A stretch of 53,118 nucleotides of DNA from Lachnoclostridium sp. UBA7097 (GCA_002499945.1 DKYP01000067.1:1-53118); one strand, 5' to 3'; counted from the first letter of the stretch, positions 34,283 through 43,879 are shown. The notes: generated from the sequence alone by a model not told the origin. Numbers and translations are program-made.

Positions 34283-34573
34283 ATGGAAATATCATTAATA
34301 AACAATTATAAGAAACCAAAACATATTTTTGCGGTTAAAAGGGAATGTAAAAATTTGCGTATTTTAAGGATTTATGACTGTTTAAGGAACGGGGACGGGA
34401 TAAGTAAGTATGAGGAGGCTGTAAGGTCTGGCGTGTCAGAGAAAACAATACAAAGGGATATAAATGATATCCGTGCTTATTATGCTGAGCAGAGGGTTAA
34501 TGGCGGCGGCAGTTTTGTGGTAGTGTTTAATAAGAAGAAGAAGCGTTTTTATCTGGAGAAGGAAAAAATATAA
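34283..34573 (+). CDS. Small HTH protein, WYL/DeoR-type N-terminal domain
   Basis: A 96-residue protein with a winged-helix DNA-binding pattern: LRILRIYDCLRNGDGISKYE, then GVSEKTIQRDINDIRAYY, the classic recognition helix of WYL and DeoR regulators. It stops after a basic wing (VVVFNKKKKRFYLEK), and no WYL or ligand domain follows, so it may be a shortened regulator or a DNA-binding module alone. The ATG at 34283 has AAAGGGG upstream. The inverted repeat overlapping its ribosome site could be autoregulatory. Confidence 0.72.
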   Translation: MEISLINNYKKPKHIFAVKRECKNLRILRIYDCLRNGDGISKYEEAVRSGVSEKTIQRDINDIRAYYAEQRVNGGGSFVVVFNKKKKRFYLEKEKI

Positions 34574-34660
34574 ATTACATACCAGGTATGTTTTATGGGT
34601 ATACTATTTTTATCTGGAAAATGTAATCCAGTAAATAAGAAAAAGGAAGGTATTATCCAT

Positions 34661-36634
34661 ATGGGCAGCCATCTTATAAATGAAACAAGCCCTTATCTTT
34701 TACAACATGCCAGTAACCCCGTGGACTGGTATCCATGGTGTAGTGAGGCTTTTGAAAGGGCAAGGAAAGAGGACAAACCAGTTTTTTTAAGTATTGGTTA
34801 TAGTACATGCCACTGGTGCCATGTTATGGCACATGAGAGTTTTGAAAATGCTGTAACGGCGGGTATTTTAAATGATAGTTTTATTGCAATAAAAGTTGAC
34901 AGGGAAGAACGGCCAGATATTGATAATGTATATATGTCAGTATGCCAGGCGTTTACAGGAAGCGGTGGCTGGCCAATGAGCATATTTATGACATGGGATA
35001 AAAAACCGTTTTTTGCAGGCACATATTTTCCGCCTTATCCACGTTATGGCATGCCTGGTTTTAACAGCCTTCTAAATACTGTAAATGAACAGTGGAAAAG
35101 TAACAGGGACAGTCTTCTTAAATCCGCAGGGCAGGTGGTTTTACAGCTTAAAAGGCAGGAACAGGGCAGCAAGAATCCAGGTTACACAGGAGAAGGGGAC
35201 AAGCTTTATAACAGGGCTTTTAATATATTTGCAGGGACATTTGATAGTGTGGCTGGCGGTTTTGGAACAGCACCAAAGTTCCCATCAGCACACAATATTT
35301 TGTTTCTTATTCTTTATGCAAAACAGAATAATAGTAAAAAAGCTTTTGAAATGGCTTCAAAAACTTTAATGCAGATGCGCAGGGGTGGTATTTTTGACCA
35401 TATAGGCTATGGTTTTTCGAGGTATTCCACTGACCAGTATTTCCTTGTGCCACATTTTGAAAAGATGCTTTATGACAATGCAATGCTAATTATAGCGTAC
35501 CTGGCAGCGTACAGTTTTGAAGATAATTTCCCAGATAAGGAAATATTTCTTGATACTGCAATAAAGACAGCAGATTATATTTTAAGGGAAATGGTTTCTC
35601 CCGGTGGTGGTTTTTATAGTGCGCAGGATGCGGACAGTGAAGGCATGGAAGGAAAGTTTTATACCTGGTCTTTTGATGAAATTATAGAGGTTCTGGGACA
35701 TGGAAAGGGAGAGGAATTTGCCAGGATTTTTGATATTACTTCTGGCGGAAATTTTGAGGGGACAAATATTCCTAACCTTTTAAAAAGCGGGGTTATTAAT
35801 AATAATTTTAATGAAGAAATAAAGAAATTATATAATTACAGGAAGAAACGTACAAAACTGCATCTGGATGACAAGCACCTTGTTTCCTGGAATGCCATGA
35901 TGATAGCAGCGTTTGCAATGCTTTACAGGGTTTCGGGGGAGAAGAAATATCTAGAGGCAGCGTTGAAGGCGGATATTTTTATTAAAGAAAACCTGTGTAG
36001 CGGGAAAGGGCTTTATACAAGCTGCCGTAATGGCAAATATTCTGGCAGAGGGTTTCTAAATGACTACGCTTTTTATGCTGCTGCTTTAATTGAAATTTAT
36101 AATTCAACACTTGATAAAAGTTATCTGGATAAAGCAGAACATTTCTGTAATGAAGCGGTAAATAGGTTTGCTGATAATGAAAATGGCGGGTATTTTCTTA
36201 GTGAACCTTTAGATAATGAATTATTTATAAATCCTAAAGAAACATATGACGGGGCAATGCCTGGCGGAAATTCTGCCATGTCATATAATTTGGCAAGGCT
36301 TTACAACCTTACGCAGAAGGGGATTTACAAAGGACTTGCAGAAAAACAGTTTTCTTTTATGGAAACAAAAGCACAGGATTACCCGGCAGGTTATAGTATG
36401 TTTTTAATTGCAAAAATGCTGTATGAAAACCCGCCAGTGCATATTACAGTTGTTATAGAAAAGAATAAAAAACCTGGGGATATAGATATAATGGAAGATA
36501 TGCCATTTCTTGCAGACATACAGGTTATAAAGGAGGATGGGGAGCACTTCCTTTTAAATAATAAAACAACTTATTATGTCTGTAAAAACCATGCCTGCCT
36601 GCCGCCGTCAAATAAAGCAGATATATGTATTTAA
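34661..36634 (+). CDS. Thioredoxin-domain protein of the YyaL/DUF255 family
   Basis: A 657-residue cytoplasmic protein. The N-terminus NETSPYLLQHASNPVDWYPW is highly conserved in the family, followed by a thioredoxin-like domain with CHWCHVMAHESF. From about 190 there is an alpha/alpha toroid similar to N-acylglucosamine epimerase-type enzymes (APKFPSAHN, MRRGGIFDHIGYGFSRYS, DADSEGMEGKFYTW). The biochemical role is unknown. The ATG at 34661 is chosen from the family N-terminus; AAGGAAGG lies 11 bases before it. The longer open frame from 34595 is not supported. Confidence 0.9.
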   Translation: MGSHLINETSPYLLQHASNPVDWYPWCSEAFERARKEDKPVFLSIGYSTCHWCHVMAHESFENAVTAGILNDSFIAIKVDREERPDIDNVYMSVCQAFTGSGGWPMSIFMTWDKKPFFAGTYFPPYPRYGMPGFNSLLNTVNEQWKSNRDSLLKSAGQVVLQLKRQEQGSKNPGYTGEGDKLYNRAFNIFAGTFDSVAGGFGTAPKFPSAHNILFLILYAKQNNSKKAFEMASKTLMQMRRGGIFDHIGYGFSRYSTDQYFLVPHFEKMLYDNAMLIIAYLAAYSFEDNFPDKEIFLDTAIKTADYILREMVSPGGGFYSAQDADSEGMEGKFYTWSFDEIIEVLGHGKGEEFARIFDITSGGNFEGTNIPNLLKSGVINNNFNEEIKKLYNYRKKRTKLHLDDKHLVSWNAMMIAAFAMLYRVSGEKKYLEAALKADIFIKENLCSGKGLYTSCRNGKYSGRGFLNDYAFYAAALIEIYNSTLDKSYLDKAEHFCNEAVNRFADNENGGYFLSEPLDNELFINPKETYDGAMPGGNSAMSYNLARLYNLTQKGIYKGLAEKQFSFMETKAQDYPAGYSMFLIAKMLYENPPVHITVVIEKNKKPGDIDIMEDMPFLADIQVIKEDGEHFLLNNKTTYYVCKNHACLPPSNKADICI

Positions 36635-36698
36635 GGAACGGTCTTTATATTTAATCATAATATAATAATATAGAATGTTTAAAATATGGAGGTTTATT

Positions 36699-37847
36699 TT
36701 GGAAATATATGTAGTAAAACAAGGTGATACAATTGATGGGATTTCAAGTATATTTGGAATCCCCGCTACAGAAATAGCATTTGTAAACCAGATTTCATAT
36801 CCTTATCCCCTTGTAATAGGGCAGGCGCTTCTTATACCTGTACAAGATACTTTACCACCGTATAAAAGGGAAGTTAATGTAAATGGTTATGCTTATCCGT
36901 ATATTAATTCAAAAACACTCCAGACAACACTTCCTTATCTTACAGACTTATCAGTTTTTTCCTATGGATTTACGGCCACAGGGGAATTGATACCGCCTGC
37001 AACAGACGATACCAGAATGATAAATGCGGCACTGGAGTTTGGCACAGCACCAATGCTTACCCTTACACCAATGGATAGTGAGGGAAGGTTTAATAATAAC
37101 CTTATTTCTGCACTTGTAAGCAGTGAAAGTGCACAGGAAAACCTTATACGCGGCCTTTTTGATATGCTTGCTGCAAAGAACTTCAGGGGTGTGGATGTTG
37201 ATTTTGAGTATATAAAAGCAGAAGACAGGGATTTATTCACTTCATTTGTTGCAAGGCTTACAAGGGAACTTAATGTTTATGGTTACTGGGTGTCAGTGGC
37301 ACTTGCCCCAAAGACTTCATCAGACCAGAAAGGGCTTTTATACGAAGGAAAAGATTATGCCGGGCTTGGGGCAGCAGCTAACAGCTGTCTGCTTATGACA
37401 TATGAATGGGGGTATAAATATAGTGAGCCTATGGCAGTTGCACCTATTAATATGGTGAGAAGGGTTGTTGAGTATGCAGTTACACAGATACCACGCAATA
37501 AAATAGACCTTGGGATACCGAATTATGGGTATGACTGGCCTTTGCCATATGTACAGGGTGAAACCGCAGCAACTACTATTGGAAATATACAGGCTGTACA
37601 AATTGCTGCTGCCAATGGTGCACAGATACAATTTGATGAAATTGCACAGACTCCTTATTTTAACTATACTTCAGAAGATGGCATAAGGCATGAAGTATGG
37701 TTTGAGGATGTAAGAAGCATGAATGCAAAGTTCTCACTATTTGAAGAATTTGGACTGCGTGGCATGGGTTATTGGCAGATAATGAGGCTGTTCCTTGCAA
37801 ACTGGGTGCTTCTTGAAAGCCGTTTTAATATAATAAAACAGGGATAA
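36699..37847 (+). CDS. LysM-GH18 protein (spore cortex lysin SleL/YaaH-like)
   Basis: A 382-residue protein: one LysM peptidoglycan-binding domain (1-46, YVVKQGDTIDGISSIFGIP) followed by a glycoside hydrolase family 18 domain with the catalytic DxDxE motif in GVDVDFEYI. SleL and YaaH enzymes have this architecture and cleave cortex peptidoglycan during germination. No signal peptide is seen, as is normal for proteins loaded into the spore. It starts with TTG; GGAGG lies 6 bases upstream. Confidence 0.88.
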   Translation: MEIYVVKQGDTIDGISSIFGIPATEIAFVNQISYPYPLVIGQALLIPVQDTLPPYKREVNVNGYAYPYINSKTLQTTLPYLTDLSVFSYGFTATGELIPPATDDTRMINAALEFGTAPMLTLTPMDSEGRFNNNLISALVSSESAQENLIRGLFDMLAAKNFRGVDVDFEYIKAEDRDLFTSFVARLTRELNVYGYWVSVALAPKTSSDQKGLLYEGKDYAGLGAAANSCLLMTYEWGYKYSEPMAVAPINMVRRVVEYAVTQIPRNKIDLGIPNYGYDWPLPYVQGETAATTIGNIQAVQIAAANGAQIQFDEIAQTPYFNYTSEDGIRHEVWFEDVRSMNAKFSLFEEFGLRGMGYWQIMRLFLANWVLLESRFNIIKQG

Positions 37848-37938
37848 CAGCAGATACACAGGATACATAACATATATTTACTTAGGAGATACTATAGAGC
37901 AGTATAAAGAACAAGATTTACGTGAAAGGGGTACAGAA

Positions 37939-38850
37939 GTGTACTATATTATCACTGGCAGCGGGATACAAAAGATTGAGGAGAAGAATTTCTGGGACAG
38001 CAAGAACGGGATATGTGTACTGGGATTTCCTGAATGGAATGAAAACCATGGTATACGTGAAAAGGCAGGTATATGGCATAAAGCTGAAAGAATACATTCT
38101 TGTAAAATTGAATCCCATATGGATTATATATCTGGAACATTTAAAGTGCCTTCTAAAACAAAAGGCGGCAGGGATATAACATTTGCAATATATATAACAA
38201 ACGGAAGGTTAATTATACTTGATGATGATGGTGAAGCAAAAAAAGCTGTGCAGAAACTGGCAACAGGACCTTTAGGCAGGAATTGCAGCACAGGGCGTTT
38301 TTTATATGATTTTTTATTATTATTTGTTAATGAAGACCTTTTATTTTTAGAGAAAATGGAAAGGGACATTGCAGTAATTGAAGAGGATGTGCTTGGCGGC
38401 AGGTCAGAGAAATTTGGCTGCCGTATGCTTTATTTAAAGAAACTTATATCACGTTTCTATCATTATTATATACAGTTAAAAGTGGTAATGGAAGAATTAT
38501 CTGCAAATGAAAACAGTTTTTTTAATGAAGATGAAATAAAAGCCTTTGATATGTATAAAAACAAAGCAGAACAGCTTGCAGATGAAACACAGATGTTAAG
38601 GGAGTATGCCATGCAGGTACAGGATGTATACCAGTCTGAAATTGAAATAAAACAAAATGATGTTATGAAAATGCTTACTATTGTTACCACAATATTCCTT
38701 CCGCTTACATTAATAGCAGGCTGGTATGGCATGAATTTTGAACATATGCCAGAGATAGGATACAAATATTCATATCCTGTTATAATAGGGGCAAGTATAT
38801 TAATAGTAATTGCCAGCCTTTATTATTTTAAAAAGAAAAAATTCTGGTAA
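37939..38850 (+). CDS. corA: CorA family magnesium/divalent cation transporter
   Basis: A 303-residue CorA-type channel. The C-terminal end has two transmembrane helices with the invariant GMN selectivity motif in GWYGMNFEHMP, and a basic tail (KKKKFW). The N-terminal cytoplasmic domain is long and helical. It starts at the GTG at 37939 with AAAGGGG about 9 bases upstream. There is no strong promoter in the 91-base gap before it. Confidence 0.9.
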   Translation: MYYIITGSGIQKIEEKNFWDSKNGICVLGFPEWNENHGIREKAGIWHKAERIHSCKIESHMDYISGTFKVPSKTKGGRDITFAIYITNGRLIILDDDGEAKKAVQKLATGPLGRNCSTGRFLYDFLLLFVNEDLLFLEKMERDIAVIEEDVLGGRSEKFGCRMLYLKKLISRFYHYYIQLKVVMEELSANENSFFNEDEIKAFDMYKNKAEQLADETQMLREYAMQVQDVYQSEIEIKQNDVMKMLTIVTTIFLPLTLIAGWYGMNFEHMPEIGYKYSYPVIIGASILIVIASLYYFKKKKFW

Positions 38851-38904
38851 GCTAAGAAAATCCATTATTTACCAGCACAAAAATATAGCAGAACTGGATT
38901 TCCG

Positions 38905-38956
38905 TGCATTAAATATCATTCCTTTCTATGGCATAGGAATTATTATGAATAATGCA
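38905..38956. other. Imperfect hairpin between corA and ylbJ
   Basis: TGCATT…AATGCA ends with an inner ATTCCT/AGGAAT pairing. There is no T tract. It may act as a weak terminator or as an mRNA end structure. Confidence 0.35.
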
Positions 38957-39011
38957 CTAAGCTCTGTCATAGCATAAAGTAAAGCTTTATTATAAGGTTT
39001 TAAATATTTTT

Positions 39012-39932
39012 ATGAGGAGAAAGTTTTTTATTGCCATTTTAGCTTTGCTTGTGATGCTTTTTGTAATATTTCCTGATATTACAGGCAACGGGGCAGAAAA
39101 CGGGCTTTTACTCTGGTTCAATATTATAATCCCGTCATTATGCCCTTTTATGATTATTTCCACAATGCTTATAAAGTTAAATGTTACAAGCTTTATAAGT
39201 AATATGTTTTATCCGGTATTCCATAAAGTTTTCGGGCTGTCAAGAAACGGGTGTTACCCTGCTGTGGTAGGAATGCTTTCCGGCTACCCGCTTGGTGCAA
39301 AAACAGTTGCAGACATGTATAAGACAGGTGCTTTTTCACAAAGTGAAGCACAATATATAATAAGTTTCTGCAATAATGCAAGCCCTATGTTTATGATTGA
39401 ATATATAGGTGTAAAATGTTTAGGACTTGGCAGGCCGGCGCTTATGCTTTTAATAATATACTTGTCTGCATTTATTAATTCATTTTTTGAACCCGGCCGT
39501 CATGCAGAAGAGGTATGTGAAAGCAGTGGCGGCAATGTAAAAAAGAATTATCCATTAATGGAAGCCCTTGATGAAAGTATATTAAGTTCAGCAATTACCC
39601 TTGTAAAAGTAGGAGGGTATATAATATTATTTTCAATTATTACAGAACTTCTGCAAAACATAGTGGCAACAAACCAAATAGCCCAGCTTGCAGGTGCAGG
39701 GATTATTGAAATAACAACAGGTGGTGAAGTGCTTGCAGGTGCAGGTATCCCTTTATATGCTAAATGCGTACTTGCAAGTGCATTTTGTGCATTTGGCGGA
39801 ATGTCAAGTGTGGCACAGACTTCAGGTGTTATTATAGGAACAGGGCTTTCAACCAGGAAATATGTATTTGCTAAATTAAGGCAGGCATTTATAGCAGCTG
39901 TACTTGCTGTTATTATATTTTATTTTGTATAA
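39012..39932 (+). CDS. ylbJ: Sporulation integral membrane protein YlbJ
   Basis: A 306-residue polytopic protein with a nucleoside-recognition/Gate-type fold. NGLLLWFNIIIPSLCPFMIISTML, SGYPLGAKTVADMYKTG and FCNNASPMFMIEYIG are conserved in YlbJ, which in Bacillus is needed for spore cortex formation and dipicolinate handling at the forespore membranes. The ribosome site is weak. This supports a spore-forming lineage. Confidence 0.9.
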   Translation: MRRKFFIAILALLVMLFVIFPDITGNGAENGLLLWFNIIIPSLCPFMIISTMLIKLNVTSFISNMFYPVFHKVFGLSRNGCYPAVVGMLSGYPLGAKTVADMYKTGAFSQSEAQYIISFCNNASPMFMIEYIGVKCLGLGRPALMLLIIYLSAFINSFFEPGRHAEEVCESSGGNVKKNYPLMEALDESILSSAITLVKVGGYIILFSIITELLQNIVATNQIAQLAGAGIIEITTGGEVLAGAGIPLYAKCVLASAFCAFGGMSSVAQTSGVIIGTGLSTRKYVFAKLRQAFIAAVLAVIIFYFV

Positions 39933-39950
39933 TATTTATTCCTGCACAGA

Positions 39951-40064
39951 TTATAATTTCCTGTCTGCAATAATTTTATCTGCAATTTCCACAATAGAAA
40001 CATCCCTGCCAGGTCCTGTAAAGTCTGGATAGAAAATATAATCAGAAAGGTTTTTAAGATGCAT
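39951..40064 (-). pseudogene. Possible 3' remnant of a lost gene
   Basis: The 311-base gap between ylbJ and the aminopeptidase contains a minus-strand frame of 37 codons ending NKIIADRKL-like (…FTGPGRDVSIVEIADKI…). Its composition looks protein-like (charged, no stops), and just upstream another frame is open before a stop, as in a decayed gene. I do not recognise the parent. It could also be chance. Confidence 0.25.
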
Positions 40065-40174
40065 ATATTTTCAGAATATGCCTGTCAATGGATTTTTTTA
40101 ACTTCATCTGGCATTGCAGTATTGTGTTTTGCTAAAATGGTTAAACTGGAAAATATAATAGTGGAAATTAGTAT

Positions 40175-40203
40175 TAGACATTGTAAGCTTGCTGGTGTAT
40201 AAT
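40175..40203 (+). promoter_or_regulatory. Predicted promoter of the M18 aminopeptidase gene
   Basis: TAGACA at 40175-40180 and TATAAT at 40198-40203 are separated by 17 bases. Confidence 0.65.
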
Positions 40204-40243
40204 CGGAATAAATGGTTTTATAGAATGGAGGATAAGAGATATT

Positions 40244-41623
40244 ATGGAAAGAAAAATTGCTTGGAAAGATTATAATGAAACAGATTTAAAAGAACTTGAA
40301 ACACTTTGTGGTGCTTACCAGGATTTTTTATCAGACTGTAAGACTGAAAGGGAATGTGCCAGCAAAATAACAGAGCTTGCAAAGGAAAAGGGTTATATTT
40401 CCATTGAAGAGGCAGTGGCTGCTGGAAGACCTCTTAAGACAGGTGATAAAATATATGCTTCATGTATGTGTAAATCAGTAATTTTATTTAATATAGGCAA
40501 AAAGCCTTTAGAAGATGGTTTAAATATACTTGGTGCACATATTGATTCCCCGCGTATAGATATAAAGCAGAACCCATTATATGAAGATGGCGGGCTTGCA
40601 TATTTTGATACACATTATTATGGTGGCATTAAGAAATACCAGTGGGTAACTATACCGCTTGCAATACATGGTGTGGTGGTTAAAAAGGATGGAAGCAAAA
40701 CAGAAATATGTATAGGTGAGAATGAAAATGACCCTGTATTCTGTATTACAGACCTTCTTATACATCTTGCAGGTGAGCAGATGGACAAGAAAGCTGCCAA
40801 AGTTATAGAGGGTGAGAAGCTTGACCTGCTTATTGGAAGTATTCCGTTAAATGATGAGGAAAAAGACGCAGTAAAAGAAAATGTAATTAAAATCCTTAAG
40901 GATTCTTATGGTATAGATGAAGAAGATTTTATGTCTGCTGAACTTGAAATTGTGCCAGCAGGGCGTGCACGTGAACTCGGGCTTGACAGAAGCATGGTTA
41001 TTTCTTATGGACAAGATGACAGGGTATGTGCTTACACTTCACTTGTGGCAATGCTTGAAATGGAAAATGTGGATAAGACTTCCTGCTGCCTGCTTGTAGA
41101 TAAAGAAGAGATAGGGAGTGTCGGCGCAACTGGCATGCAGTCACATTTCTTTGAAAATACTGTGGCTGAACTTATAAACCTTGAGGGCACTTATTCAGAA
41201 TTAAAGTTAAAACGCTGCCTTAAAAACAGCAGGATGCTTTCTTCAGATGTAAATGCTGCATATGACCCATTATTTGCAGATGCATTTGAAAAGAAAAATT
41301 CTTCATACTGTGGAAAAGGCGTGGTATTCTGTAAGTTTACGGGAAGCCGTGGAAAATCAGGCTCTAATGATGCTAATGCTGAATATCTTGCAACACTCCG
41401 TAAAATTATGGAAGATAATAATGTAAATTACCAGATGGCGGAACTTGGAAAAGTTGATATTGGCGGAGGCGGCACTATTGCATATATACTTTCACTTTAT
41501 GGCATGGAAGTAATTGACTGCGGTGTTGCGGTTTTAAATATGCATGCACCTTGGGAAATTACAAGCAAGGCAGATATTTATGAAACAAAGAAATGTTATG
41601 TGGCATTTCTTAAAGATGCTTAA
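40244..41623 (+). CDS. M18 family aminopeptidase
   Basis: A 459-residue zinc aminopeptidase of the aspartyl-aminopeptidase family (M18), which removes acidic N-terminal residues from peptides in the cytoplasm. Landmarks: LGAHIDSPRIDIKQNPLYEDGG (first metal ligands), DTHYYGGIKKYQW, VDKEEIGSVGATGMQS (catalytic Glu region) and the C-terminal MHAPWEITSKADIYET with the last histidine ligand. Length is normal. GGAGGATAAGAG precedes the ATG. Confidence 0.92.
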   Translation: MERKIAWKDYNETDLKELETLCGAYQDFLSDCKTERECASKITELAKEKGYISIEEAVAAGRPLKTGDKIYASCMCKSVILFNIGKKPLEDGLNILGAHIDSPRIDIKQNPLYEDGGLAYFDTHYYGGIKKYQWVTIPLAIHGVVVKKDGSKTEICIGENENDPVFCITDLLIHLAGEQMDKKAAKVIEGEKLDLLIGSIPLNDEEKDAVKENVIKILKDSYGIDEEDFMSAELEIVPAGRARELGLDRSMVISYGQDDRVCAYTSLVAMLEMENVDKTSCCLLVDKEEIGSVGATGMQSHFFENTVAELINLEGTYSELKLKRCLKNSRMLSSDVNAAYDPLFADAFEKKNSSYCGKGVVFCKFTGSRGKSGSNDANAEYLATLRKIMEDNNVNYQMAELGKVDIGGGGTIAYILSLYGMEVIDCGVAVLNMHAPWEITSKADIYETKKCYVAFLKDA

Positions 41624-41644
41624 AGTTTTTAGAAGGAAGTTTAA

Positions 41645-42499
41645 ATGGAGAAGTGGGATTTATACACAAAATACAGGGAAAAAACAGGCAGGGAACATAT
41701 ACGCGGGAAAGAAGTGCCAGATGGTTTTTACCATCTGGTAGTACATGTATGGATAAAAAATAATAAGGGGCAGTTTTTAATATCAAAAAGGGCAGCAGAC
41801 CGCCCGTCACACCCGCTTATGTGGGAAAGCGCAGGCGGCTCTGTTATAAAAGGTGAGGACAGCCTTGAAGGTGCAATAAGGGAAACTAAAGAAGAAGTTG
41901 GAATTGATTTGCAGAAAGAAAATGGAAAGCTGCTATTTAGTAAAATACGTGGGAAGAACCATAATGATATAATGGATGTATGGCTTTTTAAATATAATGG
42001 CAGGCTTTCCCTTGAAAATGCAACTACTGCTGAAGTGGCAGAATGTAAATGGGCATCACCAGAAGAAATTAAACAGATGTATGACAAAGGGGAATTTGTA
42101 GATACATTAGATTATTTTTTCTGTGCATTTAATGAATGTTTTACAGATAATACATATACACCGGATTACAGCGGAATTATTGGCAGTACAGTTACAGGAA
42201 AAATTGACAGGCAGGCGGGCTCTGTCCACCCAGCGTATCCAGAAATGGTTTATCCTGTTAACTACGGGCATGTGGAAGGGGTTATGGCTGGTGACGGGGA
42301 AGAACAGGACGCCTATGTCTTTGGCACAGGCCAGCCATTAGATAAATTTGAAGGCAAAGTAATTGCCGTATTCCACCGGTTTAATGATGTGGAAGATAAG
42401 TGGATTATATCACTTGGCGGGAATGATATTCCTGATGAAAAAATCTTAGGGGATATTTCATTCCAGGAACAGTTTTTTTATGGGAAACTATACAGATAA
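41645..42499 (+). CDS. Nudix hydrolase fused to pyrophosphatase-like domain
   Basis: A 284-residue fusion. Residues 1-160 form a Nudix domain with the box GGSVIKGEDS…RETKEEVGI, which matches G-x5-E-x7-REUXEEXGU, in the IPP-isomerase-like subgroup (EKWDLYTKYREKTGREH). From about residue 165 the sequence SGIIGSTVTGKIDR…YPVNYGHVEGVMAGDGEEQDAYV resembles family I inorganic pyrophosphatase. Together they could cleave a nucleoside diphosphate derivative and remove pyrophosphate; the substrate is unknown. AGAAGGAAG precedes the ATG. It lies between the aminopeptidase and pheA. Confidence 0.82.
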   Translation: MEKWDLYTKYREKTGREHIRGKEVPDGFYHLVVHVWIKNNKGQFLISKRAADRPSHPLMWESAGGSVIKGEDSLEGAIRETKEEVGIDLQKENGKLLFSKIRGKNHNDIMDVWLFKYNGRLSLENATTAEVAECKWASPEEIKQMYDKGEFVDTLDYFFCAFNECFTDNTYTPDYSGIIGSTVTGKIDRQAGSVHPAYPEMVYPVNYGHVEGVMAGDGEEQDAYVFGTGQPLDKFEGKVIAVFHRFNDVEDKWIISLGGNDIPDEKILGDISFQEQFFYGKLYR

Positions 42500-42523
42500 A
42501 TTAATTATGGAAATGGTGGTAAA

Positions 42524-43669
42524 ATGGTTGTTGATTTAAAAGAAAGCAGAGATAAAATTGATAAGATAGACAGACAGATTGCAGGGTTATTTGAAGAAAG
42601 AATGAAGGTTGCTACAGATGTTGCCGCCTATAAAAGAAGTACAGGCAAAAAAGTATTTGACCCTGCACGTGAGGAAGAAAAGTTAAAAATACTAAGGGAA
42701 CTATCAGATAATGAATTTAATAAAGCAGGAATAGAAGATTTATTCAGGCAGATTATGTCTATAAGCCGCAAATACCAGTACGGGGTGCTTGGAACTGAAA
42801 ATGAATTAAAACAGGTTTTTTGCCAGAAAGATTCATTTGACGTTGATTCTGATACAAGGATTGTGTGTTTTGGTGAACATGGTGCATATACAGAACAGGC
42901 AATGGAAGAAGTGTTTGGAAAGGATATAACAGCAATAAATAAAAATACATTTAAAGAAGTAATGGAAACTGTTGCCAATGGTGAAGCAAAATTTGGCGTA
43001 CTGCCTATTGAAAATACATCAACAGGCGGCATTACGGATATTTATGACCTGCTTCTTGATTATGATGTAACAATAGTTGCAGAACATGTTGTAAAAGTTG
43101 AACAGGCACTTATGGGGGTTAAGGGCGCAAAACTGGATGATATAAAAACAGTTTATTCGCACCCGCAGGGGCTTATGCAGTGCTCAAAATTTTTTGAAGA
43201 ACATACAGGAATTTCAACAAAAACATATGCAAGCACATCAGCCGCCGCAAAAAAAGTTGCCACAGATGCAGACAAAACACAGGCGGCAATAGCAAGCACA
43301 CGTGCAGCAGGTATTTTCGGGCTTGATATAATAAAAGAACGTGTAAACCATGAAAGCATGAATTATACACGTTTTATAATAATTTCAAACCAGAAGATAT
43401 TTTTATCAAATGCCAATAAAATAAGCCTTTCTTTTGAAATAAAACACCAGGCAGGCGCACTTTATAACATGCTTTCAAATTTCTATTATAATGGTTTAAA
43501 CCTTACAAAAATCGAATCAAGGCCAATAGAAAACAGAAACTGGGAATACAGGTTTTTTGTAGATGTGGAAGGTAATTTAAACCAGCCAGAAGTAGGGAAT
43601 GCACTTGCAGGCATAAGTGAATTTGCAAGCAAACTGGCTGTACTTGGAAATGTTGTAACTATTAATTAA
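42524..43669 (+). CDS. pheA: Bifunctional chorismate mutase / prephenate dehydratase
   Basis: A 381-residue enzyme for phenylalanine synthesis. Residues 1-90 are an AroQ-type chorismate mutase (RDKIDKIDRQIAGLFEERM). Residues 108-290 are prephenate dehydratase, with CFGEHGAYTEQA, GVLPIENTSTGGI and the catalytic TRF motif in NYTRFIIIS. The C-terminal ACT domain has the phenylalanine-binding IESRP motif, so feedback inhibition is expected. The ATG at 42524 follows a weak GGTGG site. Confidence 0.95.
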   Translation: MVVDLKESRDKIDKIDRQIAGLFEERMKVATDVAAYKRSTGKKVFDPAREEEKLKILRELSDNEFNKAGIEDLFRQIMSISRKYQYGVLGTENELKQVFCQKDSFDVDSDTRIVCFGEHGAYTEQAMEEVFGKDITAINKNTFKEVMETVANGEAKFGVLPIENTSTGGITDIYDLLLDYDVTIVAEHVVKVEQALMGVKGAKLDDIKTVYSHPQGLMQCSKFFEEHTGISTKTYASTSAAAKKVATDADKTQAAIASTRAAGIFGLDIIKERVNHESMNYTRFIIISNQKIFLSNANKISLSFEIKHQAGALYNMLSNFYYNGLNLTKIESRPIENRNWEYRFFVDVEGNLNQPEVGNALAGISEFASKLAVLGNVVTIN

Positions 43670-43680
43670 TAAAATATAAA

Positions 43681-43708
43681 CAGGGGCATATACGGAGAAA
43701 TGCCCCTG
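43681..43708 (+). terminator. Hairpin after pheA, probable terminator
   Basis: CAGGGGCAT at 43681-43689 pairs perfectly with ATGCCCCTG at 43700-43708. The following T tract is poor (GGATTTAT). Confidence 0.5.
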
Positions 43709-43753
43709 GATTTATAAGGGTGTAAGAAAAAATAAAATAAGACAGGAAAGGAA

Positions 43754-43866
43754 AAATGAAAATACAGGCATTTTCATTTAAGGCCTGGTGCAAAGTTTGA
43801 AAGTTCCTTTCAAACTATTTATTAATGCTTTCTCAATTTTGGGAAAAGCATTCAAAATTGAGAAAG
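43754..43866 (+). promoter_or_regulatory. Chain of hairpins in the rlmD leader
   Basis: Three perfect stems in series: 43754-43763 with 43770-43779 (10 pairs); 43794-43803 with 43807-43816 (10 pairs, 3-base loop); 43828-43841 with 43853-43866 (14 pairs). Competing pairings exist: CAGGC 43765 with GCCTG 43783, and AATGCTT 43824 with AAGCATT 43846. The last stem ends at the AAGAAGGGG ribosome site, so the folds could gate translation. Confidence 0.5.
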
Positions 43867-43879
43867 AAGGGGTATAATT

